Part shown: positions 35,240 through 41,347 of the stretch, in pieces
Numbering within the stretch: the first letter of the stretch is position 1
Layout: the number at the start of each line of letters is the position of its first letter
IMG/VR virus record: IMGVR_UViG_3300025889_000082
Location: 1-41,347 of that record
DNA from: a virus
Strand: one strand, 5' to 3'
Length of the DNA stretch: 41,347 bases
Notes under the pieces: generated by a model
Database searches by the model: none
What the model was told of the DNA's origin: nothing
The model's input: the letters and a program-made list of their open reading frames with translations, nothing else
Translations under genes and position numbers: made by a program

Positions 35240-36462
35240 TGAAACAGTTTATTTTTATTCTAATAGCAGTAGTATTACTACCAGTATATGCGTATTCTCA
35301 AACCATTATACAAACTTGGACAGATCCTTGTACAAAAGTTACAAGCGTCTTTAGTATTCCTATTACTGGCTCTACCACTATTATTATTTATAATAAATCT
35401 AAAACTTTTACAGCTAGTGATGTTTATAGTGGGGCTTTTCAAGCCTGGATCAGTCAAGCTTTCGAGGAGTATAAAAAGTTCTCTGCGTGCTCAGTGGCTC
35501 AAGCAACACAAACTGCTACAAATATTACAGCATCTGCTGTCTCGTCAGCTGTAGGTGGAGCTGTTGCATCAGCAGCTAGCTCTGCTGCTTCCTCTGCAGC
35601 AAGTGCTGCAGCTTCTAGTGCAGCTAGTTCTGCTGGTGGAAGTGTAGCTACAGGAGGTGGAGACACAGGTGGGGGTGGATCAACATCCTCTTCTAGTTCA
35701 GAGTCTAGCTCTGGTGGAGGAGGAGGAGAATCAAAATCTGAATCCAAATCAGAAAGTAAATCTGAAAGTAAGGGGGGAGGGGGTAAGTCAGGAGGTAAGG
35801 GGGGAGGTAAAGCTCAAGCTAAGATGAACCCTATACTATTCAACTCTGACTTGACAGCAGGACAGACAATGGATAACTCTATACAGCTTGTAGTGACATC
35901 TGGTATATCACAGTCATCCATGGCTGGTGATGTAAGCTGGGGACTCACAGGAATGGTGTGGAGTAATCTTCAGCAGTTTGCTCTAAGTGGACGCTACACC
36001 AAAATGAACTTTGATGAAGGTAAATTAAGTAGGATAGATAATACTGGTGCTACCATAGTACATGCTTTTGGTAACACTTTTGGTTTCTTAACATATGCAC
36101 AAATATATCCACTAGGAAAATGGGGAGTGACAGGCATAAATGCTACAGTGGCTGTTCAAAAATCAGAACAACAATTCACTACAACTCATTCATTACTAGT
36201 GTTTTATACTAAACCATTTACAATTAACAGAAAACTGACCATATCTCCTGACCTATATATCTCTGGGAGCCCTGTAACTTATGGAATAAAGGATAACACC
36301 TTTGTGATAAGTGAAGATATAATGTTCCTTACAGGCTTCAATATGGACTACTCAATTACAAAAAGATTTAAGTTTAACACTGGTCTTAAGACTAGTCTAA
36401 GCACCAATCCTTCTATACCAATGCTGTTCTTTGCAGTGGTGGGAAGTAAGATAAATTTATAA
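35239..36462 (+). CDS. Exported protein with low-complexity Ala/Ser and Gly/Ser linkers and a beta-barrel-like C-terminus
   Basis: The 407-residue protein has a signal peptide (MKQFIFILIAVVLLPVYAYSQ), an N-terminal domain with one cysteine pair (C32, C75 by my count), then an Ala/Ser-rich helix-prone run (about 95-140), a Gly/Ser run and Lys-Ser-Glu repeats (about 140-190). The remainder (about 195-407) is beta-rich with alternating hydrophobics and ends in FFAVVGSKINL, compatible with an outer-membrane barrel. It is coupled to the CsgG-like gene. The terminator right at its stop marks the operon end. Specific family unrecognised. Confidence 0.6.
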   Translation: MKQFIFILIAVVLLPVYAYSQTIIQTWTDPCTKVTSVFSIPITGSTTIIIYNKSKTFTASDVYSGAFQAWISQAFEEYKKFSACSVAQATQTATNITASAVSSAVGGAVASAASSAASSAASAAASSAASSAGGSVATGGGDTGGGGSTSSSSSESSSGGGGGESKSESKSESKSESKGGGGKSGGKGGGKAQAKMNPILFNSDLTAGQTMDNSIQLVVTSGISQSSMAGDVSWGLTGMVWSNLQQFALSGRYTKMNFDEGKLSRIDNTGATIVHAFGNTFGFLTYAQIYPLGKWGVTGINATVAVQKSEQQFTTTHSLLVFYTKPFTINRKLTISPDLYISGSPVTYGIKDNTFVISEDIMFLTGFNMDYSITKRFKFNTGLKTSLSTNPSIPMLFFAVVGSKINL

Positions 36463-36499
36463 CTAAAAAAGTTAAAATAGTTATAACTTTTTTGGTTAT
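36459..36499 (+). terminator. Intrinsic terminator of the exported-protein operon
   Basis: A 15-bp stem with a single G-T mismatch position (36459-36473 with 36485-36499) and an 11-nt loop, containing an A run and then a T run. It overlaps the stop codon of the preceding gene and is followed 20 nt later by a new promoter. Confidence 0.65.
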
Positions 36500-36518
36500 T
36501 GTAAATTATTGATACTCA

Positions 36519-36548
36519 TTGTTAATATTAAAATTCAACATATCTTTG
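36519..36548 (+). promoter_or_regulatory. Bacteroidota-type promoter for the second fibre unit
   Basis: TTG at 36519-36521, 19-nt spacer, TATCTTTG at 36541-36548. The ATG at 36556 is only 7 nt beyond, so the transcript may be nearly leaderless. Confidence 0.75.
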
Positions 36549-36555
36549 TTAGATT

Positions 36556-37665
36556 ATGGCAATACCAAGTAGACAGATAGGCTGGGGCACAACAGACAAC
36601 TTGTTGTGGGAAATCTCTAAACAGATAGAGGGCATTGGTTGTATCATTGCGTGTGGTACTTCTGGGTATGGTACGTCAGGTACATCAGGATACTCAGGAG
36701 ATAAGTATTTAACTACATCTAGTAGTTCATTTACACTAGGTACTTCTACAACATTAACTGTTGGAACTGGTTTAGCTTACACTGTAGCCCAAGACATCAT
36801 CATAGCACATGATATTGATAATCATCAAACTTGTATGGTTGAAAGCTATGATCCTGTTACAGGTATAATGGTTATAGGTCCTCCTTTTACAGTTACTGGT
36901 AGTGGAACCTATACATCTTGGTTTATTAATCTTGATGGAGCAGCTGGGGGTAATGGTACAAGTGGCACTTCTGGAACTTCTGGGTCATCAGGGTCATCTG
37001 GTTCTAGTGGAACTACAGGAACTAGTGGATCTTCAGGTAGCTCAGGAACTAGTGGAATAAAAGGAACAAGTGGCACTAGTGGTACAAATGGCTCTTCTGG
37101 TACTGCTGGAACAAGTGGGTCTTCAGGAACTTCTCCTGTGTTTCCTTTTCCAACAGTATTTGGATTATTCTCTCAAACAGGTGATAGTACTCCAGTTACA
37201 AATACAGTAACAGAAACAACAATCATTAATGGTGGTGTTGGTACACTGACTGTAGGAGCTAATCAATTTTCTGTTGGTGATAGTTTTAGAGCAGACTTTG
37301 GTGGTGTTGTAAGCACTGGTAATAATCAAACTATTAGACTTAGAGTGAAAGCAGGATCTGTAATATTGTTAGATAGTGGAGCACAGAATATAAATAATGT
37401 TACTAACAATGTTTGGTCTTTATCAATCAACTTTACTATTAGACAGTTAGGTGCTGCAGGTGTAGCGTCAATTGTTTCTTTAGGAACATTTAATTATGCT
37501 AAGACAGTAAATGGTACTGTGGAAGGATTTTCTTTCAATACTGTGAATAACACTACATTTAACACAACAGTTAGTAATACATTAGATGTTACAGTTGAAT
37601 GGGGTGCTGCTACTACAGCAAATACTATCTATAGTGACATATTTGTATTAAATAAAATATATTAA
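36556..37665 (+). CDS. Short collagen-like tail fibre protein
   Basis: The 369-residue protein starts MAIPSRQIGWGTTDNLLW, an N-terminal module repeated in the next gene. Residues about 47-127 hold a domain (GDKY-TTS ... TVAQDIIIAHDIDN ... GSGTYTSWFINLDGAAGG) nearly the same as one just before block 1 of the long fibre. A 22-triplet Gly-Thr/Ser-Ser block follows, then a C-terminal beta domain (FSVGDSFRADFGGVV ... TIRLRVKAGSVILLDSG ... YSDIFVLNKIY) common in phage structural proteins and probably the tip. It lies in a unit with a glycosyltransferase gene. Virion location is inferred. Confidence 0.8.
   Translation: MAIPSRQIGWGTTDNLLWEISKQIEGIGCIIACGTSGYGTSGTSGYSGDKYLTTSSSSFTLGTSTTLTVGTGLAYTVAQDIIIAHDIDNHQTCMVESYDPVTGIMVIGPPFTVTGSGTYTSWFINLDGAAGGNGTSGTSGTSGSSGSSGSSGTTGTSGSSGSSGTSGIKGTSGTSGTNGSSGTAGTSGSSGTSPVFPFPTVFGLFSQTGDSTPVTNTVTETTIINGGVGTLTVGANQFSVGDSFRADFGGVVSTGNNQTIRLRVKAGSVILLDSGAQNINNVTNNVWSLSINFTIRQLGAAGVASIVSLGTFNYAKTVNGTVEGFSFNTVNNTTFNTTVSNTLDVTVEWGAATTANTIYSDIFVLNKIY
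36937..37134 (+). repeat. Collagen-like Gly-X-Y coding repeat, block 3
   Basis: About 22 triplets (GTS, GSS, GTT, GIK, GTN) that parallel the blocks in the long fibre gene 20 kb upstream. No proline. Synonymous codons vary from unit to unit. Confidence 0.9.
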
Positions 37666-37667
37666 TA

Positions 37668-37805
37668 ATGGCAATACCTTCTAGACAAATAGGATGGAGT
37701 ACAACTGATAATTTGCTTTGGCAAATATCCAAGCAATTGGAGTATTTGACACAAGTGACAGCTAATGGTACTACTACAACCACTACTACAACAGCAGCTC
37801 CTTAA
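37668..37805 (+). CDS. Small protein: fibre-head module with poly-Thr tail, 45 residues
   Basis: ATG 37668 follows the previous stop by 2 nt. The start MAIPSRQIGWSTTDNLLW then QISKQLEYL is nearly the N-terminal module of the upstream fibre (GTTDNLLWEISKQIE). The rest is a short linker and eight threonines ending in AAP. It looks like a minimal copy of the fibre anchoring module with the rod and tip replaced by a Thr tail. It could be a short decoy or a second, glycosylated appendage sharing the same attachment site. Confidence 0.7.
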   Translation: MAIPSRQIGWSTTDNLLWQISKQLEYLTQVTANGTTTTTTTTAAP

Positions 37806-37832
37806 TAGGAACAAAACCAACAAACTACATAT

Positions 37833-38849
37833 ATGAAGGATTTAAAATTTATCTGTGCACAACCAGATGATGTCTACTATACATGGCAGGTTCATCTTTG
37901 GTTGGAAAGCTTGAAGAAGCTTGGACATTCAGACAAGGCAATTGTTTTAGTGTACACACCCAGTTTCAGAGAATACAATAAGAAGTGGGAAAAGATAATG
38001 GAACTGTATCCAGAAGCAGACTTTGCTTTCTATAAGGATACAGGAGATGTAAGTCAATACTTAGGAGTATATATTCCTATCCTACGTCCATATTGCTTAA
38101 TGAGATATTTCCAGGACCATCCTGAGATGGTTACCAAAGCAGTGTTTTATTGTGATTGTGATGTAATCTTCACAGAGAAATTTGACCTTGAGAAATTCAA
38201 GGATGATGATGTTAACTACTTATCTGATACAAACAGTTATATTAGTGCTTCATATTTTGATAGTAAATTAAAAGATGTTCTTCCTGATAAACTGGAAGAA
38301 TACAAAACTAGAGATGTTCTAGCTGAGGTGACAAGTTTAGTGGGCATCAGTAGAGAAATAGCTGAAGCTAACAATGATCACTCAGGAGGAGCTCAGTATT
38401 TCCTAAAGAATGTAGACTCTGAGTTTTGGAAGAAGGTGATGAATGACTGTATACTAATACGTGTCTACCTTCAGAATATAAACAAAGCTTTCTTTAAAGA
38501 TGAAAACAAAGGGTTTCAAAGTTGGTGTGCTGACATGTGGGCTGTCCTTTGGAACATATGGCTTAGAGAGAAAGAAACTAAAAACATTCCTGAATTAGAA
38601 TTCTGTTGGTCTTCAGATCCTATCGAGAAACTAGAGAGAACAACACTATTGCATAATGCAGGTATTACAGGACAGAACACCATGGGCTATCCTGCTTTTT
38701 ATAAAGGAGCATATCACACTGGTAAAGATCCTTTTCAAGATACACACTTAGATAAGGTGTTAAATAATGAGGAGTCTAAGAAACGTGCAACTCATTACTA
38801 TCTAAGTCAACTTATTGAATTAAAAAACAAATATAACCTTAACTATTAA
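37833..38849 (+). CDS. Putative GT-A glycosyltransferase with DxD motif
   Basis: The 338-residue protein has FICAQPDDVYYTWQVHLWLESLKKLG at the start, a helical region with RPYCLMRYF, and FYCDCDVIF at residues 105-113, where D108-x-D110 is a classical metal- and donor-binding DxD. Near the C-terminus TTLLHNAGI supplies a His typical of GT-A closing motifs. No signal peptide or membrane segment. It lies 28 nt after the poly-Thr protein and in the same unit as a collagen-like fibre, which suggests it glycosylates those Ser/Thr tracts. CAZy family unassigned. Confidence 0.7.
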   Translation: MKDLKFICAQPDDVYYTWQVHLWLESLKKLGHSDKAIVLVYTPSFREYNKKWEKIMELYPEADFAFYKDTGDVSQYLGVYIPILRPYCLMRYFQDHPEMVTKAVFYCDCDVIFTEKFDLEKFKDDDVNYLSDTNSYISASYFDSKLKDVLPDKLEEYKTRDVLAEVTSLVGISREIAEANNDHSGGAQYFLKNVDSEFWKKVMNDCILIRVYLQNINKAFFKDENKGFQSWCADMWAVLWNIWLREKETKNIPELEFCWSSDPIEKLERTTLLHNAGITGQNTMGYPAFYKGAYHTGKDPFQDTHLDKVLNNEESKKRATHYYLSQLIELKNKYNLNY

Positions 38850-38868
38850 CCTAATTAAAAAAACAATT

Positions 38869-39078
38869 ATGGGAAGCAATCAAAATTTAAAAGCTTATGT
38901 TCGCTATGATGGTAGTGGCAGAGTAGTTGCAGGTAGTCTTATCTTTAGAGTTAAGAAGCCTACAGTGGGAAGATGGCATGAAATTGCTATTACAGAATGT
39001 TGTGAGTATGTACCTACAACTACAACAACAACAACAGCAGCTCCTACAACAACAACAACTACTACAGCGGCTCCTTAA
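38869..39078 (+). CDS. Small protein with tandem Thr7-Ala-Ala-Pro tail
   Basis: The 69-residue protein has a small N-terminal beta domain (AYVRYDGSGRVVAGSLIFRVKK, then WHEIAITECCEYV) and two tandem copies of seven threonines followed by Ala-Ala-Pro at the C-terminus (bases about 39016-39075). The same tail type ends the 37668 protein and, as nine threonines, the 19797 protein. The tail is mucin-like and a possible O-glycosylation site. A small beta domain of this kind is common in phage appendage proteins. Function unknown. Confidence 0.7.
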   Translation: MGSNQNLKAYVRYDGSGRVVAGSLIFRVKKPTVGRWHEIAITECCEYVPTTTTTTTAAPTTTTTTTAAP

Positions 39079-39088
39079 AATAAAACTA

Positions 39089-39508
39089 ATGGCAAAATCA
39101 TTATTTCCAGAAGAAATGTTGAGTAAAGGAGGGAGTGAACTATCCTTGGATAAGATCAAAGCAAAACTTAATTACTTTGAACTTCAATTACATGAACTAC
39201 ATTGGCAAACAAAAAGCTTTGCAGAACATAGTGCCTTAGGTGGTATCTATGACAAAGTGTTTGACCTTAAAGATGAGATTGTAGAGAAGATCATGGGCTA
39301 TACAGGAACTAGAACAAAAGCTATGCCTATAGAACCAATTAAGGATTATGCTGTTGGTATGTCTGAGAAGGTGGTTACTGAATTAGAAACCTTTGCTAAA
39401 CAACTTGAAGCATTTGGGGCATCAAATAACATGCCTGATATTGAAAACATAGCACAATCTCTATCTGGAGAAGCTGCTCAAACTAAGTATAGATTAACCT
39501 TGTCTTAA
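39089..39508 (+). CDS. Dps/ferritin-like phage protein
   Basis: I take ATG 39089 as the start because earlier codons in this frame run through the previous gene. The 139-residue, all-helical product contains LNYFELQLHELHWQTKSFAEHSALGGIYDKVFDLKDEIVEKIMG (given here in two parts: helix with H-x-x-H-W, then LGG-x-YD-x-x-x-D-x-x-DEI), the pattern of the Dps first helices that carry the di-iron ligands. It is shorter than Dps (about 160-180). Related phage proteins exist (DUF5856, from memory). It might bind iron or DNA, or be a structural scaffold. Its stop overlaps the next start (TAATG). Confidence 0.65.
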   Translation: MAKSLFPEEMLSKGGSELSLDKIKAKLNYFELQLHELHWQTKSFAEHSALGGIYDKVFDLKDEIVEKIMGYTGTRTKAMPIEPIKDYAVGMSEKVVTELETFAKQLEAFGASNNMPDIENIAQSLSGEAAQTKYRLTLS

Positions 39509-39798
39509 TGCAAGTAAATAAAAAATTCTTTCCTCAAGTGATGCAAGATAATGAATTAGCATATTTTGCACATCTTGAGGGAATTATTGCATCTGTAGAC
39601 GAATTGTCTACACTTGAAATTACTAAGAACCCTCTATCATATCATTTTAGATTGGCCCCCTCATTGCCTAAATACAATGAGATGTTGCTACAAGAGATTC
39701 TGAAACTACATAATTTGTTTCAAATCAAGCTTAACCTATCTAAAAGTATAAAGAGTTCTGCAACTATAGTGTTTGAAATAAATTTGGAAAATATATAA
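39508..39798 (+). CDS. Hypothetical protein, 96 residues
   Basis: The product (MQVNKKFFPQVMQDNELAYFAHLEGIIASVDELSTLEI ...) is soluble and mixed alpha/beta, with no motif that I recognise. It is translationally coupled to the Dps-like gene by a one-base overlap. A promoter with an inverted repeat starts just inside its 3' end. The frame is 96 codons and the base composition agrees with its neighbours, so I accept it as a gene of unknown function. Confidence 0.6.
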   Translation: MQVNKKFFPQVMQDNELAYFAHLEGIIASVDELSTLEITKNPLSYHFRLAPSLPKYNEMLLQEILKLHNLFQIKLNLSKSIKSSATIVFEINLENI

Positions 39799-39814
39799 CT
39801 TTTCCATATCTTTG
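39784..39814 (+). promoter_or_regulatory. Bacteroidota-type promoter with an inverted repeat in its spacer
   Basis: TTG at 39784-39786, 20-nt spacer, TATCTTTG at 39807-39814. The spacer contains TGGAAAA (39785-39791) and TTTTCCA (39800-39806), a 7-bp inverted repeat with an 8-nt loop. It could be an operator or a short terminator of the upstream gene. An apparent GTG start at 39814 lies in the promoter and is rejected. Confidence 0.7.
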
Positions 39815-39831
39815 TGATTAAAACAAAAATT

Positions 39832-40128
39832 ATGTCAGAAGAAATTAAAGAATTTGCTCCAGTGGTAGACTTAAATCAAGCTTCTCAAGAAGCTCCTAAG
39901 TTTGATCCTAGTAAGAAATACACATGGTCTCCTAATGACACATTTGTATTTAGTGGCTCTGAATTTGGTGTTGTATTAAATGCATTGCGTGCTACATTAT
40001 CTACACAAGAAGCTGCTCGTATCCTATTAGCTAATGAAGCCCACGCTGTGGTAGAATCTGCATTAGGTAAGGCTGTAGAAGCTGGTGTAGTTAAAGAAGT
40101 GCCAGAAACTCCTAAAAATAGTTTATAA
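39832..40128 (+). CDS. Small hypothetical phage protein, 98 residues
   Basis: Starts at ATG 39832, about 12 nt after the predicted transcript start. The product has an acidic N-terminus, then YTWSPNDTFVFSGSEFGVVLNALRATLSTQEAARILLANEAHAVVESALGKAVEAGVV (split here by helices), which looks like a strand followed by helices. This layout is familiar from small Bacteroidota phage proteins, but no function is known to me. It heads the operon of small basic proteins and is coupled to the next gene (TAATG). Confidence 0.7.
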   Translation: MSEEIKEFAPVVDLNQASQEAPKFDPSKKYTWSPNDTFVFSGSEFGVVLNALRATLSTQEAARILLANEAHAVVESALGKAVEAGVVKEVPETPKNSL

Positions 40129-40583
40129 TGGTAACAGTAAAAAAAATAAGCAAAACCTCAAAAGGTAAGAAGTATCAAGGTGGTGGATCTATAGATCCTA
40201 CAACTTTTTTTAAAGAGAGAGCTGCAAAAGATACAACAAAACCTTATAACAGAGAAGAGGCAATTTATAACATGAATAGAATCATTCGTGGTGAATTAAA
40301 ACCTGTTGCAAGTAAACCTCGTTCTACAGCAAAAGGTGTAACCAAATATGCTGATGTTAAGGATGGTGATACTACCTACATGACTAAAGGAGAATTTGAA
40401 AGAAAACATTCAGATCTTATCAAAAAGCAAAAAAGTGGTGGTAAATTATTAAAACGTGCTGATGGTTCTAAATCTCCACGTGGTTTGTGGGACAACATTA
40501 GAGCTGCTAAAGGATCTGGAAAGAAGCCTACAGCTGCCATGCTTAAACAAGAAAAGAAAATAAAAGCTAAAACTAAAAAATAA
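40128..40583 (+). CDS. Small basic phage protein, 151 residues
   Basis: A Lys-rich protein (KKISKTSKGKKYQGGGS...). The C-terminus (SPRGLWDNIRAAKGSGKKP, then TAAMLKQEKKIK) matches a pattern common among small proteins near the head genes of Bacteroidota phages. No signal peptide or membrane segment. Coupled by TAATG overlaps on both sides. It may bind DNA or be a minor virion component; unproven. Confidence 0.7.
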   Translation: MVTVKKISKTSKGKKYQGGGSIDPTTFFKERAAKDTTKPYNREEAIYNMNRIIRGELKPVASKPRSTAKGVTKYADVKDGDTTYMTKGEFERKHSDLIKKQKSGGKLLKRADGSKSPRGLWDNIRAAKGSGKKPTAAMLKQEKKIKAKTKK

Positions 40584-40939
40584 TGGCAAAGATTAAAAAA
40601 TCTGCAATTGGTAGTATGTCAGGCTTAAAAGCTTCTGACAAACGTGTGGGCCCTGTTGATCCTGCTGGTGCTTGGACTAAGGTTCAAGAAGCAACTCTAG
40701 CTGATGCTAGAATGACTCCTAAGTTAAAGAAAGACAAGGAATTAGGTGCTACCAAAATGAAAAATGGTGGTGCTATGGGACGTTCTGAAAAGTCTTATGG
40801 TTTACATAAGAAGACAGCTGCTCACAAAGAAATCAATCCAGCTACATTCAGAAAAGCTGCTTTAAAGCGTGAATCTGAAGTGATGGAAAAGCGTAGTGGT
40901 GAGATGGCTCCTAAGTTAAAAATGGCTAAAAAGAAATAA
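40583..40939 (+). CDS. Small basic phage protein, 118 residues
   Basis: A Lys/Ala/Met-rich soluble protein (MAKIKKSAIGSMSGLKASDKRVGP ... KLKMAKKK) with a strongly positive charge throughout. It is co-translated with its neighbours (TAATG overlap with the previous gene, 2-nt gap to the next). I recognise no domain. The cluster suggests a common role in DNA packaging or capsid interior. Confidence 0.65.
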   Translation: MAKIKKSAIGSMSGLKASDKRVGPVDPAGAWTKVQEATLADARMTPKLKKDKELGATKMKNGGAMGRSEKSYGLHKKTAAHKEINPATFRKAALKRESEVMEKRSGEMAPKLKMAKKK

Positions 40940-40941
40940 TC

Positions 40942-41283
40942 ATGGCAAAAGTTAAAAAGGCACAAACAGGTGCTGATGTTCCTAAAGGATATGTTCGTGG
41001 TGAAATGACTGGCAAACTTATCAAGAAGTCTGTTCAAGACAAATGGGAATCTGGTATGGCTGATGCTTTAGATAAGCAAGCTGGTACTGGTAAATATGCT
41101 AAGAAACCTGTTGCAACTAAAAAGGCAGCTCCTAAAGCTAAAGATGGTAAATGGATTCAGAAAGCAATCAACCCTAAACATAAAGGTTATTGCACTCCAA
41201 TGACCAAAGCTACTTGTACTCCTAAGAGAAAAGCATTAGCTAAAACTCTTAAGGCTATGGGTAGAGCTAGAAAAAACAAATAA
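40942..41283 (+). CDS. Small basic phage protein with C-terminal KGYCTPMTKATCTP motif
   Basis: A 113-residue Lys-rich protein. Its C-terminal half has WIQKAINPKHKGYCTPMT and then KATCTPKRKALAKTLKAM, a motif with two cysteines in CTP contexts that I have seen repeatedly in small proteins of Bacteroidota phages. The paired cysteines could bind a metal or form a disulphide. It follows the previous gene by 2 nt and precedes the last (partial) gene by 2 nt. Confidence 0.7.
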   Translation: MAKVKKAQTGADVPKGYVRGEMTGKLIKKSVQDKWESGMADALDKQAGTGKYAKKPVATKKAAPKAKDGKWIQKAINPKHKGYCTPMTKATCTPKRKALAKTLKAMGRARKNK

Positions 41284-41285
41284 CT

Positions 41286-41347
41286 ATGGCTAGAATACCT
41301 AAAGCAAAAGTGTATAACCCACAGAAAGCTGAAGCTTATGTAGGTAA
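41286..41347 (+). CDS. Partial gene at window end
   Basis: ATG 41286 is 2 nt after the previous stop and opens a frame with no stop before the window end (MARIPKAKVYNPQKAEAYVG). The visible 20 residues are basic, like its neighbours. It continues the small-protein operon; nothing more can be said. Confidence 0.55.
   Translation, partial: MARIPKAKVYNPQKAEAYVG

Noticed and set aside
38927-39088. An N-terminal extension of the Dps-like gene
   Set aside because: The extension reads through the poly-Thr gene in another frame and yields a Leu/Gln run. ATG 39089 gives a normal start to the helical domain.
39814-39831. GTG start for the 98-residue protein
   Set aside because: It is the last base of the predicted -7 element onward; ATG 39832 follows with a normal leader.
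1-41347. tRNA genes, integrase, attachment sites, insertion sequences or an origin
   Set aside because: I looked for cloverleaf-like GTTCRA segments, recombinase motifs and terminal inverted repeats in the few non-coding gaps and saw none. The longest gap without a gene is 143 nt (13553-13695), and it is explained by a promoter and hairpin.

Overview
The window reads as part of a large, AT-rich tailed bacteriophage genome infecting a member of the Bacteroidota, and most probably belongs to, or neighbours, the crAss-like phages (Crassvirales). Three things point there. A >2,600-residue protein carries a DFDID active-site signature preceded by an RIPTQ-type segment, as in virion-packaged crAss-like RNA polymerases. 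Every clear promoter follows the Bacteroidota pattern (TTG, 18-20 nt, TAnnTTTG). There are no housekeeping genes, and genes are packed with ATGA and TAATG overlaps. The capsid, portal and terminase genes that would settle the taxonomy lie outside the window.

Layout. (1) 2-13552, + strand: two giant proteins. The first is the RNA-polymerase-like protein with an HExxH zincin-like segment (cut by the window start). The second is a multidomain 'polyvalent' protein with an ART-like N-terminus, a PD-(D/E)XK nuclease-like core and a hydrophobic C-terminal segment. Both are probably injected with the DNA. (2) 13591-20156, +: a promoter with a 5' hairpin leader, then a 1,882-residue fibre with two long collagen-like Gly-Thr/Ser-Ser blocks and an S74 self-cleaving chaperone, followed by two small tail-type proteins. 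(3) 20158-20554, +: one small unknown gene with its own promoter, convergent with (4) 20547-28431, - strand: a seven-gene sugar-transfer operon (TibC/BAHT-like O-heptosyltransferase, GT4, GT2, methyltransferase, a GT-A-like protein, a three-module glycosyltransferase, a GT9). (5) 28434-28478: two face-to-face overlapping promoters, one for that operon and one for a DUF6165-like gene. (6) 28869-30863, +: lysis cassette (small membrane proteins, spanin-like protein, GH19 endolysin). (7) 30870-36462, +: an unusual run of exported proteins: an exported CsgG-fold-like candidate, a cohesin/dockerin-like protein, a lipoprotein, membrane proteins, a CsgG-like protein and an outer-membrane beta-barrel candidate, closed by a terminator. 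(8) 36519-39798, +: a second short collagen-like fibre, proteins with poly-Thr tails, another glycosyltransferase and a Dps/ferritin-like protein. (9) 39784-41347, +: a promoter and a string of small Lys-rich proteins, the last cut by the window end.

How it may work together (inference): the Ser/Thr-rich collagen-like fibres and poly-Thr tails are natural O-glycosylation substrates, and the window encodes at least seven sugar-transfer proteins, including a homologue of an enzyme that glycosylates bacterial surface proteins on serine. The exported cluster looks like a phage-encoded envelope machine of unknown role and is, with the glycosylated-fibre hypothesis, the most novel part of the window.
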